From assembly GCA_016234925.1 (NCBI GenBank), contig JACRNI010000028.1:1-35481 (forward strand): a stretch of 35,481 nt of DNA. The letters are read 5' to 3'. Source of the DNA: Deltaproteobacteria bacterium (GTDB lineage: Bacteria > Desulfobacterota > GWC2-55-46 > UBA9637 > GWC2-42-11). Both the position numbers and the translations under genes were made by a program. Position 1 is the stretch's first letter. The number at the start of each line of letters is the position of its first letter. Below, piece after piece: positions 1 through 9,900 of this stretch. The notes under the pieces are model-generated. The model did no database searches, was not told the origin of the DNA, and was given only the letters and a program-made list of their open reading frames with translations.

Positions 1-812
1 ACATTTGTATAACCAATAAACTTTGCAACCCTTACTGCTGCATCGCCCATTGCATTTCTTAATTTTTCATCAAGCACAGGCGAAGGAGATTCCTCAAGTA
101 TCTTCTGATGCCTTCTCTGGATTGAACAATCTCTTTCGCCCAAATGGATTATATTGCCGTATTTATCCGCCATAACCTGTATTTCAACATGCCTTGGCGA
201 TTCACAGTATTTCTCAATGTAAACGCTGCCGTCGCCGAATGCAGCAAGCGCCTCGCTGTGCGCTGTATGAAACGCATTTCCAATGCTTGCCTGAGTATGA
301 ACAAGTTTCATGCCTCTGCCGCCGCCGCCCGCAGCGGCCTTGATAATAACAGGGAAACCTATTTTCTTTGCTATTTCAACTGCATCTTTTTCATCCTTTA
401 CACCTGTCTTGCTCCACGCTAAAACCGGTATCCGCGCCTTTTCCATCTGCGTCTTGGCAACAATCTTATTGCCCATGAGACGCATTGCATTTGATGTAGG
501 GCCTATAAACTTTATGCCGCACTTCTCACATACCTCTGCAAACTCGGCGTTTTCCGCAAGAAATCCGTAGCCCGGATGAATCGCTTCTGCGTCTGCAACC
601 TCAGCCGCGCTTAATATGGAAGATATGTTAAGATAACTATCTTTGCTCTTTGCCGGCCCAATGCAGATTGCCTCGTCAGCAAGATTTACATGGAGTGCAT
701 TTTCATCTGCTGTAGAATACACCGCAACAGTTGCTATGCCCAATTCCTTGCAAGCCCTTATAATCCGCACCGCTATCTCGCCGCGGTTTGCTATGAGTAT
801 TTTGTGAAACAT
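1..812 (-). CDS. accC: acetyl-CoA carboxylase biotin carboxylase subunit (3' end truncated by window edge)
   Basis: Reverse complement from 812 reads [55 protein letters not shown]; adjacent to accB. Confidence 0.95.
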   Translation of the reverse strand, partial: MFHKILIANRGEIAVRIIRACKELGIATVAVYSTADENALHVNLADEAICIGPAKSKDSYLNISSILSAAEVADAEAIHPGYGFLAENAEFAEVCEKCGIKFIGPTSNAMRLMGNKIVAKTQMEKARIPVLAWSKTGVKDEKDAVEIAKKIGFPVIIKAAAGGGGRGMKLVHTQASIGNAFHTAHSEALAAFGDGSVYIEKYCESPRHVEIQVMADKYGNIIHLGERDCSIQRRHQKILEESPSPVLDEKLRNAMGDAAVRVAKFIGYTN

Positions 813-821
813 AAAATTAAA

Positions 822-894
822 TACAGGGGTTAGGGATTAGCAGTTAGGGGTTAGTAAAAAAACTAACCTCTAATCTCTAACCCCTAATCCCTGC
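822..894. repeat. palindromic heptad-phased repeat (GGGGTTA GGGATTA ... TAACCCC TAATCCC), copy 1
   Basis: Words in register at 7-bp period on both arms; related copy 35398-35460. Confidence 0.85.
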
Positions 895-896
895 CC

Positions 897-1367
897 TTAT
901 GCTGCTTCTATAACAAAAAGCGCTTCGCCGTATTCAACAGGCTGTCCGTTCTCAACCATTATTGAAACGATTTTGCCGCCGTATTCGGATTCAATCTCGT
1001 TCATTAACTTCATCGCCTCTATGATGCACAAAGCCTGCCCTTTTTTAACAGCGCTCCCCACTTCAACAAACGGCGGCGCATCAGGCGACGGAGAGCGATA
1101 AAATGTCCCGACCATTGGCGATGTAATTGTTTTAAGATTATCGTTTTTTACAATTGCCTCTTTTTCAACCTGTTTTTCCGCCTCTGCTGTTTTCTGCGAT
1201 AGCATAGGCGCAGGACTGGCAATGCCCTGCTGTAAAATGTTTTCAGGCTGCTGCAATGCTGTTCCTCTTTTTATCCGCACCTTGCCATTTGGCCCTTCAA
1301 TATCAATCTCTACTATATCAGTGCCTTTAATAAACTTAAAAATATCTTTTATTTCTTTTAAATCCAT
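897..1367 (-). CDS. accB: acetyl-CoA carboxylase biotin carboxyl carrier protein
   Basis: C-terminal biotinyl domain with [11 protein letters not shown] biotinylation motif; upstream of accC. Confidence 0.96.
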   Translation of the reverse strand: MDLKEIKDIFKFIKGTDIVEIDIEGPNGKVRIKRGTALQQPENILQQGIASPAPMLSQKTAEAEKQVEKEAIVKNDNLKTITSPMVGTFYRSPSPDAPPFVEVGSAVKKGQALCIIEAMKLMNEIESEYGGKIVSIMVENGQPVEYGEALFVIEAA

Positions 1368-1380
1368 ATGACCTCCATTT

Positions 1381-1446
1381 TTCAGTGTCAGTGACAGTTA
1401 TTAGTGTCAGTATTTGCTGACACTGACACTAAACACTGAACACTGC
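1381..1446. repeat. palindromic heptad-like repeat (CAGTGTCAGTG... / ...CTGACACTGACACTAAACACTGAACACTG)
   Basis: Inverted arms between accB and pepQ/P with (AACACTG)2 at 1432-1445. Confidence 0.75.
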
Positions 1447-1448
1447 TT

Positions 1449-2525
1449 TTACAATACCGTCATCTCCTTTGAAACCCTTGTTAAAACCTCGCATCCACTT
1501 TTTGTAACCCTCACCATGTCTTCTATCCTGACACCGCCCCATTCCGGCATGTATATCCCCGGTTCTATTGTAAATACCATATTTTCTTCAAGCATGGTAT
1601 TGTCAAATTTTGAGATTTTAGGCATCTCATGCACAAGAAGTCCTATGCCGTGTCCTGTTCCGTGGCCAAAATATTTCCCATATCCTGCCTTTTTTATAAT
1701 CCCTCTCGCAGCAGCATCTATAGACGAAGCCTTTACACCGGGCATTACTGCATCTATTGCCGCATCATGCGCATCCTTGACAATATCATATATCTCCTTC
1801 TGTTTTCTTGTGGGACTGCCTGTAAAAAATGTGCATGTTTCATCAGAATTATATCCTTTATATACCGCGCCTGAATCAACAACAACCGCTTCCCCCTTTT
1901 TTATTTTCTTTGTTGATGCCCTGCCATGAGGAAGCGCCGCACTTTTTCCAGATGCGACTATTATATCAAATGACGGCTTTTCAGCGCCTCTTTTTCTCAT
2001 GCCAAATTCCATTGCAATTGCAACATCTCTTTCAACTGCCCCGTCTCTTATATGCCGCTTTGCAATATCAAAACCCTTTGCCCCAATCTTTGCAGCCTGT
2101 CTTATTATCTCAATCTCCGCGGCATCCTTTTTTATCCTTATGGCATTCAACTTTTCAGTTAAAGAAAAAATCCTCCTGTTGGCAAGAAAATTCTTTAATT
2201 TTTTATAATAGTCATAATTTATATTATTGCCTTCAAAACCTATATCCTTTGCCTTTATTTTTTTTAAAAGAGAAACAACCTCATCTATCTGCTTTTTATA
2301 TTCAATAATTTTAAAGCCCTCAACTTCATCATGCGCCTGAGTAATATATCTGGAATCTGTTAGAAAAAAAACTTTATTCTGCGCTGCAATAACAACTGCG
2401 CTGCTGCCTGTAAAACCTGAAATATAGCGGATATTTTCAAAACTGGTGATTAGCGCCGCATCAATCTTCCACTCAAGAAGATTGTACTGAAGCCTTTTTA
2501 ACCGTGCGTCTCTGTTAGAACTCAT
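1449..2525 (-). CDS. Xaa-Pro aminopeptidase/dipeptidase, M24 family
   Basis: Creatinase N-domain plus pita-bread M24 motifs (VVDSGAVYKGYNSDETCTFF, GHGTGHGIGLLVHEMP, FTIEPGIYMPEWGGVRIED). Confidence 0.93.
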   Translation of the reverse strand: MSSNRDARLKRLQYNLLEWKIDAALITSFENIRYISGFTGSSAVVIAAQNKVFFLTDSRYITQAHDEVEGFKIIEYKKQIDEVVSLLKKIKAKDIGFEGNNINYDYYKKLKNFLANRRIFSLTEKLNAIRIKKDAAEIEIIRQAAKIGAKGFDIAKRHIRDGAVERDVAIAMEFGMRKRGAEKPSFDIIVASGKSAALPHGRASTKKIKKGEAVVVDSGAVYKGYNSDETCTFFTGSPTRKQKEIYDIVKDAHDAAIDAVMPGVKASSIDAAARGIIKKAGYGKYFGHGTGHGIGLLVHEMPKISKFDNTMLEENMVFTIEPGIYMPEWGGVRIEDMVRVTKSGCEVLTRVSKEMTVL

Positions 2526-2874
2526 CTGCTATCATAAGAGCGGTTTTTTTTAAAACAAATCTTGCCTTGCCATGAATTTCCCCATTTTTAACAATCAGCA
2601 CCATAAAATATCTTTCATTGATTAGCCTCATAAAAACCATAGAATCTCTGGCAGATATTGCAACCTCATCAATATCGCCGGTGTTTAAAACTTCGGTTAT
2701 ATTTTTTATCTCTTCAATAATCTTGTTGTAAAGAACAGCGAGAGATTCCGTATCATAAAACCTGTCTTGCCTCATATAGTGGGCTACAGCAATGCCGTCC
2801 CTGCCAATGATTGCCCCTGCCAATCCGCCGTCAATGCTGTTGACCATTCCTTTTAACACGTCTCCAAATCTCAT
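2515..2874 (-). CDS. roadblock/LC7-domain-like protein
   Basis: 119 aa; MVNSIDGGLAGAIIGRDGIAVAHY resembles bacterial roadblock/LC7 N-terminus; overlaps neighbouring ORFs as in an operon. Confidence 0.6.
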   Translation of the reverse strand: MRFGDVLKGMVNSIDGGLAGAIIGRDGIAVAHYMRQDRFYDTESLAVLYNKIIEEIKNITEVLNTGDIDEVAISARDSMVFMRLINERYFMVLIVKNGEIHGKARFVLKKTALMIADEF

Positions 2875-3611
2875 TACCTGCCTCCTCTTTTAAACTTACT
2901 CGCCCAATCTGCCAACTGTTTTACCCTTTCGTCATCTTTTGCGTCTTTTTTTTCATCTTTTTTCTCTGGCAATGGTTTTTTATGCAGACCTGCCTGTGCT
3001 ACGGCAGACAGGGATTTTAGTCTATTTATACTTTGTTTCACAACTTCATTTTTTGCATCTCCTTTTAAAATCTCCTCGTAAATCTTTAAAGCCTCATCAA
3101 TATGCCCCTGTTTCTCAAGGAGTTCTGCCATTGTAACAGTATAAATAACTTCATCCTTAAATGGCGGTGGTTCGTGTGCCGCAGGCTGCAGATTTTGACT
3201 TTCAACCCCCGCATCTTGCCCCGCCTCTTGACCTTCGGATGCCTTTAAAACATCCGCTCTCAACTCTTGACTGTTTTTTTCTTCACCTGTCTTGTCATTT
3301 ATCTCTTTTAAAATCCTTGCTGCAAGTATGTTGTCAGGTGAAATCTTTACAACCTCTTCAAATTCCTTTTTAGCCTCCTGCAGCATGCCTTTGTCATAAT
3401 ATATCCTTCCAAGCGCAACCTTGCCGCTCATATGATTTGGATGTTTTTGCAAGCCTTCTACGCATATTGTCAACGCCTCATCCAAAAAACCTCCGCGTCT
3501 AAGAGACTCTGCCAGAGGCGCAAACACAGAAGATGAGGGTGCCCGCTCAAGCATAGCCCTGTAACGTTCTATATCCTGCTCAATACTATGACCTTCGTCT
3601 TCTTGCGCCAT
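2874..3611 (-). CDS. tetratricopeptide repeat protein
   Basis: TPR signatures (GFLDEALTICVEGLQKHPNHMSGKVALGRIYYDKGMLQEAKKEFEEVVKISPDN). Confidence 0.85.
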   Translation of the reverse strand: MAQEDEGHSIEQDIERYRAMLERAPSSSVFAPLAESLRRGGFLDEALTICVEGLQKHPNHMSGKVALGRIYYDKGMLQEAKKEFEEVVKISPDNILAARILKEINDKTGEEKNSQELRADVLKASEGQEAGQDAGVESQNLQPAAHEPPPFKDEVIYTVTMAELLEKQGHIDEALKIYEEILKGDAKNEVVKQSINRLKSLSAVAQAGLHKKPLPEKKDEKKDAKDDERVKQLADWASKFKRGGR

Positions 3612-3648
3612 CTTTTAAAACCCCTTTAACCAATTGCTAAAAGTTTAA

Positions 3649-3770
3649 ACAGAGCGTCATAACTTTGCATACCTGCGTTGCTCCTCGGTTCATCGTTGCG
3701 GCGTATGCTAAAAATACGCCTCACTCTTCACCTTCGTCGCGCCTTGGTCTGCTTTGTTCTGACGCTCTGT
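3649..3770. repeat. MITE-like element family A, copy 1 (~122 bp, TIR ACAGAGCGTCA/TGACGCTCTGT)
   Basis: Near-identical copies at 18079-18198 (inverted) and 23112-23233; 11-bp terminal inverted repeats. Confidence 0.9.
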
Positions 3771-3806
3771 ATGCGGCTTTATTTATGTCGTTGTGTATAG
3801 ACTTAA

Positions 3807-4886
3807 TTAAAGAATATCCCGAAACAAGTCAAGCGGAAAACCATCAAGACCAACTTCATGAAACATAACATCGCCGATATTTTTAACCAATACAAACCGC
3901 AGATTTGCGCCTGCTGCTTTTTTATCCGTCTCCATTGCCTTAATAAATCTATCAGGCTCTATTTGCGGAGGGGTTATGGGGAGTCCAAACATCTCAACAA
4001 TATTTTTTATGCGCTGATATGTATCATGGCTGCAAACACCCATCTTATAAGAAAGCCCTGCTGCCATGACCATGCCGATTGCGACTGCCTCGCCGTGTTT
4101 AAATTCTTTATAATCTGTCAAGGACTCTATTGCATGTCCAAATGTATGTCCAAAATTTAATATAGCCCTCAAGCCTTTTTCTCTTTCATCCTTTTCAACT
4201 ATCTCTGTCTTTATCTCGCATGACCTCTTAATCGCATAATCTACGCTGCTTCCGAGTTTTAAAATATCCTGATGATTTTTTTCAAGAAATGAAAATAGAT
4301 TGGCATCTTTTATAATCCCATATTTTATAACCTCTGCCAATCCTGTTCTAATCTCCCGCTGCGCAAGGGTTTTCAAAACATCGCTGTCTATTAAAACAAG
4401 TCTTGGCTGATAAAATGCACCTATCAGGTTCTTGCCTTTTGGATGATTCACGCCTGTCTTTCCGCCGACAGAACTATCCACCTGTGAAAGAAGTGTCGTT
4501 GGAATTTGAACAAATGGAACACCCCTTAAATATGTTGCAGCAGCAAAACCTGCTATGTCACCGACAACTCCGCCGCCTAATGCAATAATCGGCGATGAAC
4601 GTTCCATTCTGTTTAGGATAAGATTATTATAGATATTAGAAACAGTCTCCAGATTTTTATATTCTTCGCCGTCTGGAATCTCAATAACGGTCGGCAGAAA
4701 ACCATTATTTTTTAGACTTGATATAACCCTCGCGCCGTGCAATCCATTAACAAGAGGGTTTGTTATAATGCCAACCTTGTCTTTAAAACCTGCCTTAAAC
4801 ATCAAGTTCCCAATATCTTCCAGACCTCCACTTAAAAAATAGATTGGATAACTTCTTTCGCCAAGATTTACAGTTATTGAGCCCAT
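3807..4886 (-). CDS. aroB: 3-dehydroquinate synthase
   Basis: IPDGEEYKNLETV, GGGVVGDIAGFAAATYLRGVPFVQIPTTLLSQVDSSVGGKTGVNHPKGKNLIGAFYQP. Confidence 0.97.
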   Translation of the reverse strand: MGSITVNLGERSYPIYFLSGGLEDIGNLMFKAGFKDKVGIITNPLVNGLHGARVISSLKNNGFLPTVIEIPDGEEYKNLETVSNIYNNLILNRMERSSPIIALGGGVVGDIAGFAAATYLRGVPFVQIPTTLLSQVDSSVGGKTGVNHPKGKNLIGAFYQPRLVLIDSDVLKTLAQREIRTGLAEVIKYGIIKDANLFSFLEKNHQDILKLGSSVDYAIKRSCEIKTEIVEKDEREKGLRAILNFGHTFGHAIESLTDYKEFKHGEAVAIGMVMAAGLSYKMGVCSHDTYQRIKNIVEMFGLPITPPQIEPDRFIKAMETDKKAAGANLRFVLVKNIGDVMFHEVGLDGFPLDLFRDIL

Positions 4887-5392
4887 AAAATTTGAATTAT
4901 CTTTGTCTTTATCTCAGCCGCAACTTCATTTACTGTCTTGTTCGTTGTATCTACGCATAAATCAGCCTTTGCATAAAACGGCTTTCTGTATTCAAGTATT
5001 TTCTCTATAGCATCTTTTCTGTCAGGCTGGTTTAATAAAGGCCTTTCTTTGCCTGTGCCAATCCTTAAAAGTATTGTATCAACTGAAGAAGTCAAGCATA
5101 CGATTATACCTGATTCCTTCAGCGCTACAAAATTTTCTTCATCAATTATTGCGCCGCCGCCTGTCGCTATAACTCGGTTACCTTTTAAAACAACTTCTTT
5201 TATAACCTTCTTCTCAACTGCCCTGAAACTCGCCTCGCCGTATCTGTCAAATATAAGCGGGATTTTTAACCCAACCTCTTTTTCTATTAAATCATCTGTA
5301 TCAATAAATTCTCGGTTCAATTCCCTTGCAAGCCGTCTTCCAACAGATGACTTGCCTGTGCCCATAAAGCCTGTAAGGATAATATTCTTCAC
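4874..5392 (-). CDS. aroK: shikimate kinase
   Basis: Walker A GFMGTGKSSVGRRLA; DTDDLIE; GGGAIID; adjacent to aroB; GTG start. Confidence 0.95.
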   Translation of the reverse strand: MKNIILTGFMGTGKSSVGRRLARELNREFIDTDDLIEKEVGLKIPLIFDRYGEASFRAVEKKVIKEVVLKGNRVIATGGGAIIDEENFVALKESGIIVCLTSSVDTILLRIGTGKERPLLNQPDRKDAIEKILEYRKPFYAKADLCVDTTNKTVNEVAAEIKTKIIQILWAQ

Positions 5393-5399
5393 CTGAAAA

Positions 5400-5550
5400 T
5401 AGAAATCCCAATCTCAAATTCCAATAACCAAATCCCAAATTACAAATAAATTCCAATGTCCAAAATCCCAAATTCCAAATGGCATTATATCATTTTTGGT
5501 GCTTGGTTATTGTTTATTGTTTGATTATTGGTGCTTGGTTATTGGAATTT
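5400..5550. repeat. palindromic heptad-phased repeat (AATTCCAA.../GGTGCTTGGTTATTGGAATTT), copy 1
   Basis: Intergenic array with 7-bp words GGTGCTT, GGTTATT, GGAATTT; related array at 12841-12979. Confidence 0.8.
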
Positions 5551-5568
5551 TCATCCTCATTCACGTTA

Positions 5569-6819
5569 TCAAAAATCTTTAACATATTTAAGGTAACCTT
5601 GATAATTTCTCTTTGTCTCTTTAACAGAATCGCCGCCAAACTTTTCTAAAAATACATTTGCTATCTCAAACGCTGTTACTGCCTCGCCGATTACAGACGC
5701 AGCAGGCACAGCGCATATATCAGACCTTTCTATGCTTGCCTTAAACGGCTTTTTTGTTTCCATATCAACTGACCTTAGCGGTTTATAAAGCGTTGGTATC
5801 GGCTTCATCGCAGCCCTTAAAATAATAGGCTCGCCATTACTCATCCCGCCCTCTATGCCGCCAGCGTTGTTGGTCTTTCTAAAAAATCTAGGCTCAACAG
5901 GCCATATCTCTCCTGACCCCTTGACCCCCCACCCATCCTTCGGATGGGTACCCGCCCTTGACCCCTTTTTATAAAATATCTCATCATGCGCCTCTGAACC
6001 AAACCTTTTGGCATTTTCAAAACCAATTCCAACCTCAACTCCTTTAATCGCCTGAATACTCATGAGCCCTATAGCAAGCCTTGCGTCGAGTTTCCTGTCC
6101 CACTGCACATGACTTCCAAGTCCCGGCGGAACGCCTGTAGCAGCAACCTCAAAGATACCGCCGACACTATCGCCATTCTTTTTTGCGCTATCTATAGCCT
6201 TCCTCATTTTCTCTGAAACCTTTTTATCAGGACACCTGACATCAGATTCTTCCGCCCTTAAAAAGATTTCTTCCAAATTTGAAATTTGGAATTTGGAATT
6301 TGGAATTATCTTTGCCCCTCCTATTTCTGTCACCCAACTCATAACCTTTATCCCAAACTCTTCCAAAAATCTTTTGCAAACAGCGCCGACTGCAACCCTT
6401 GCCGCAGTCTCCCTTGCGCTTGAACGTTCAAGTATATTTCTAATATCCCTATGGTCATATTTTAAAGCGCCTGCCAAATCAGCATGACCGGGTCTCGGTT
6501 TTGTCACTTCTTCTCCCATTGCCCATTGCCCATTGCCCATTGCCACTATATTCATAATCTCTTCCCAATTCTTCCAATCTTTATTTTTTATATTCATTGC
6601 AATGGGAGAGCCAATGGTTTCGCCAAATCTTACGCCAGATGTAATTTCAACGGAATCTTTCTCTATTGCCATCCTGCCGCCGCGTCCGTAGCCAACCTGC
6701 CTTCTGGCAAGTTCCTTGTTTATAAATCCCTCTGTAATTGAAAGATCTGCAATCATCCCCTCAAGGATTGCGGTTAAACACCTGCCATGAGACTCGCCTG
6801 CTGTTAAGTATCTTAACAT
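5569..6819 (-). CDS. aroC: chorismate synthase with three repeat-derived in-frame insertions
   Basis: [114 protein letters not shown]. Confidence 0.97.
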   Translation of the reverse strand: MLRYLTAGESHGRCLTAILEGMIADLSITEGFINKELARRQVGYGRGGRMAIEKDSVEITSGVRFGETIGSPIAMNIKNKDWKNWEEIMNIVAMGNGQWAMGEEVTKPRPGHADLAGALKYDHRDIRNILERSSARETAARVAVGAVCKRFLEEFGIKVMSWVTEIGGAKIIPNSKFQISNLEEIFLRAEESDVRCPDKKVSEKMRKAIDSAKKNGDSVGGIFEVAATGVPPGLGSHVQWDRKLDARLAIGLMSIQAIKGVEVGIGFENAKRFGSEAHDEIFYKKGSRAGTHPKDGWGVKGSGEIWPVEPRFFRKTNNAGGIEGGMSNGEPIILRAAMKPIPTLYKPLRSVDMETKKPFKASIERSDICAVPAASVIGEAVTAFEIANVFLEKFGGDSVKETKRNYQGYLKYVKDF

Positions 6820-6835
6820 AAATCACCTCTTCTAT

Positions 6836-6886
6836 GCGGGTTCAATGAATTGAACCCCTACGTAGTGGCTTGATTTATCAAGCCCG
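6836..6886. repeat. paired small hairpins (gggttcaatgaattgaaccc / ggcttgatttatcaagcc)
   Basis: Two adjacent perfect short inverted repeats in the aroC-pilQ intergenic region. Confidence 0.6.
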
Positions 6887-6892
6887 ATTAAA

Positions 6893-6923
6893 AAAAATGC
6901 ACCTGCTTTAGAGGTGCATTTTT
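6893..6923 (-). terminator. probable rho-independent terminator downstream of pilQ
   Basis: 12-bp stem AAAAATGCACCT/AGGTGCATTTTT with T-run, just beyond the pilQ stop. Confidence 0.75.
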
Positions 6924-6954
6924 CAAAACCCGTATGCATTTTTAGCAGTCTCTC

Positions 6955-9900
6955 CTAATTTGCCGCATTCTCCGCTAATTTTTCCTTTAATATGGTCGGT
7001 GTAATAAATATCATGAGTTCTGCTCTAATATCTTTAACAGACTTGCTCTTAAAAAGCCATCCTAAAATAGGTATATCTTGCAGTAAAGGAATTCCCGATG
7101 TACCATCTGATTTGCTATTCTTAATGATGCCGCCTATAACTGCTGTCTCCCCATCCTTTACAAGTATTTCTGTTATTGCCTCTTTTTTGTTTATACTCGG
7201 CGCGCCGCTGGCTGACCTGAATTGACCAATCTCATTATTATTAACCTTTATCTTCATTATAATACTGCCGTCTGCTGTAATATGAGGCGTTACTGTAAGA
7301 CTTAAGTTTGCATCTATAAATGTTGTCTGAGTGCCGCTTGCAGATGTTGTTTCAAAAGGAATAGCCTCACCCTGCTGTATCTTCGCCTCTTTATTATCAA
7401 GTGTTGCTATCCTTGGTCTTGAGATAATCTTTGTCATGCCTGCCTGTTCACCTGCTGTTAACCGCATATCAAGTATCAACGGATTGATACCTAGTTTTCC
7501 AAGCACAAAACCAAGTCCACCAAAGGCTCCAGCAGCAGGCAAATTCACAGCATAGTTTGTTACACCAGCACGTGCCGGCCACTCTTTCTTCTCAGAGGGA
7601 TATACTCCACCGCTTTCTTTAGTAATATTATTCTGTACAGCCGGATTATGCGGCATCTGACCAAAACTTTTTTCCACACTTCCAAACACATCAGTATGCA
7701 CATTCCCTGATGTTTTATAATCCACACCCCACTGAATGCCCAAATCTCTAGAAAAATTATTCCCAGCCTCAATAATCCTTGCCTCTATTAAAACCTGCGG
7801 TGTTTGGGTATCAAGTTTTTTTACAAGTTCAACAGCCTTTTTTATACTTGCAGATATATCGCTTATTATAAGCATATTTGTTCTTTCATCAATTGCAACC
7901 TTTCCCCTGTCGCTCAAGACATCCTTTATCTGTTTTTCCATATCCTTTGCTACTGCATAACTAACAGGCACAATCTGTGTTACCAAATCTCCCAGTTTTT
8001 CCGTTGCCTTTTTTGCGGCAAGTGCAGCATCATCTTCCTGCTTTATCTTTGTTAGGGTTGCAATTCGTACAATATTGCCTTCCTGCGTCTTGCCCAGCCC
8101 TTTAGATTTCAAGATTATATCAAATGCCTGATGCCATGGGACATCTACAAGACGGAGCGTTACCTTTCCTGCAACGCCTTCGTCTGCAATAATATTAAGG
8201 CTGCTGACCTCTGCCATAAGTCTCAAGAGGTTGCCAATATCCGCGTCCTTAAAATCCAGAGAAAGTTTCTTGCAAAGGTATGTAGCGGGCATCTCGGCTT
8301 TGCAATCTACTGGGGTCTCTCCTGTTCCTGATGCAGATGTCCCTGCCAGAGACCCTGACGGAGACTCAACCTTTTTCTCTCCTTTTTCTTCACTAAAGGC
8401 TGCATTTGCTTCAATCTTTGCATTGACGCCTGCAGCAATGCTTGCAACTGGCGTTACACCCTCTGCCTTGTCCTGTTTTTGCAAGGTTTGCTCGGAAGAT
8501 ATCTTCATTTTGTCATTGCGAGCGGGGTACCCAAGCAATGCTTGGGTCGGCGTGGCAATCTCTTTTTTTGAGATTGCTTCGTCGCTAACACTCCTCGCAA
8601 TGACACTCTCACTCCCCTTTGCTGCCACCTGAGTCTGGACAGGGAATGTGAGATATATGTTATTATTATCCTGAAACACATCATAAAGCGCATTTTCTTT
8701 TAACTTAACAAGCACCCTTGCGCCTTTTAAAGCCTCGCCTGACATCTGAAATGAACTCACAGACGCAACAGCCGTATCCAGTGTTGACACATCGGCTGTC
8801 TTTTTTAATTCATCAGGCATATTAACATTTTTAAAATCAATAACAATGCTTTTGCCGTCAAGGGATTTTGAAAGTTTATAATCAGCCTTTTTTGAGGTTG
8901 TTATTGTCAATCTTGTGCCTGCTTGAGACGGCTTAAAGTCAATATTGCTGACTTTGTTTTCCAAAGTATTAGGTGAAGTCTCAGGCTTGACAGCGGCAAT
9001 TTGAGAAAGCGGCGTCTTTTTTACCTCAACCCTGCCGTATGAAATAGTCATTGCCGCGCCTGTTACATCAACTGAATACAAGGGCAGATTCTTTGGAATA
9101 GATTCAAACACCAGTCTTATCTTATCCTTATGCTCGCCGAGCCTTATCTTTTTTATATGACTGCCGCCTATGTTTATTTCCTTATCTTTATCCGCAATAG
9201 CCGTACCAACACCCCATATATCAAGAACCAGCCTTGACGGGTCATCCAATCCAAAGGCATTATAACTGCCAATATCTCCGTCCGCAAAAACCATTATTTG
9301 CGTCAAGTCCTTTTCTTTTTTAATAGTTTCTATGGCAGTAATCTTTTCAGCCTTTGCCCGATTAAGACCTTCGGGCACAGGTTTAACAGGCTCTGCTCCC
9401 CGATTAAGAACTTCGGGGACAGGTTTTTTCTCCTGCGCCTTCACCTCTTGAGACGCAGATGTATTCAAGGTTACGAGCAGTTTTCCTTCCTGCACATCAA
9501 TCTTATAATCTGCATCATTTTTTAATCCAATAGTCACTCTGCCTATCTTTGTCCCTGCCTGCTCCTTGCCATAATGGGCAGTTGTAATCTGGGTTATAAT
9601 TCCATTTTCAACAGTAACCGATTCTTTAACCTTATCAATATCTGCATCTGGTATATCTATAACCAAACGAAAAGGTTCTGACAGTTTAAAAGCGGTATAA
9701 GTAATATTGCCTGTCCCTTCAATCGACACCTTTGCAGTATCACCTGACTTATCAAATATTATATTATTTATCGAGACACCTTGTTTTTGCTGCTGGGATA
9801 TTGGCTCATCTGGCTTTACCTGCGCTGTCTTTTGCTGGCAGCCTGTAAAAACAGTGAAAAGTGAGAGGTTAAGAGTGGCAAGCAAAAAGAAAGTTTTGAG

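Noticed and set aside
822-894. Possible CRISPR or telomere-like (TTAGGG) array
   Set aside because: No regular repeat-spacer structure; 7-bp rather than 6-bp phasing and inverted arms, so neither CRISPR nor a telomeric repeat.
1414-1929. 171-aa plus-strand ORF opposite the M24 peptidase
   Set aside because: Shadow ORF; minus-strand product has clear catalytic motifs.
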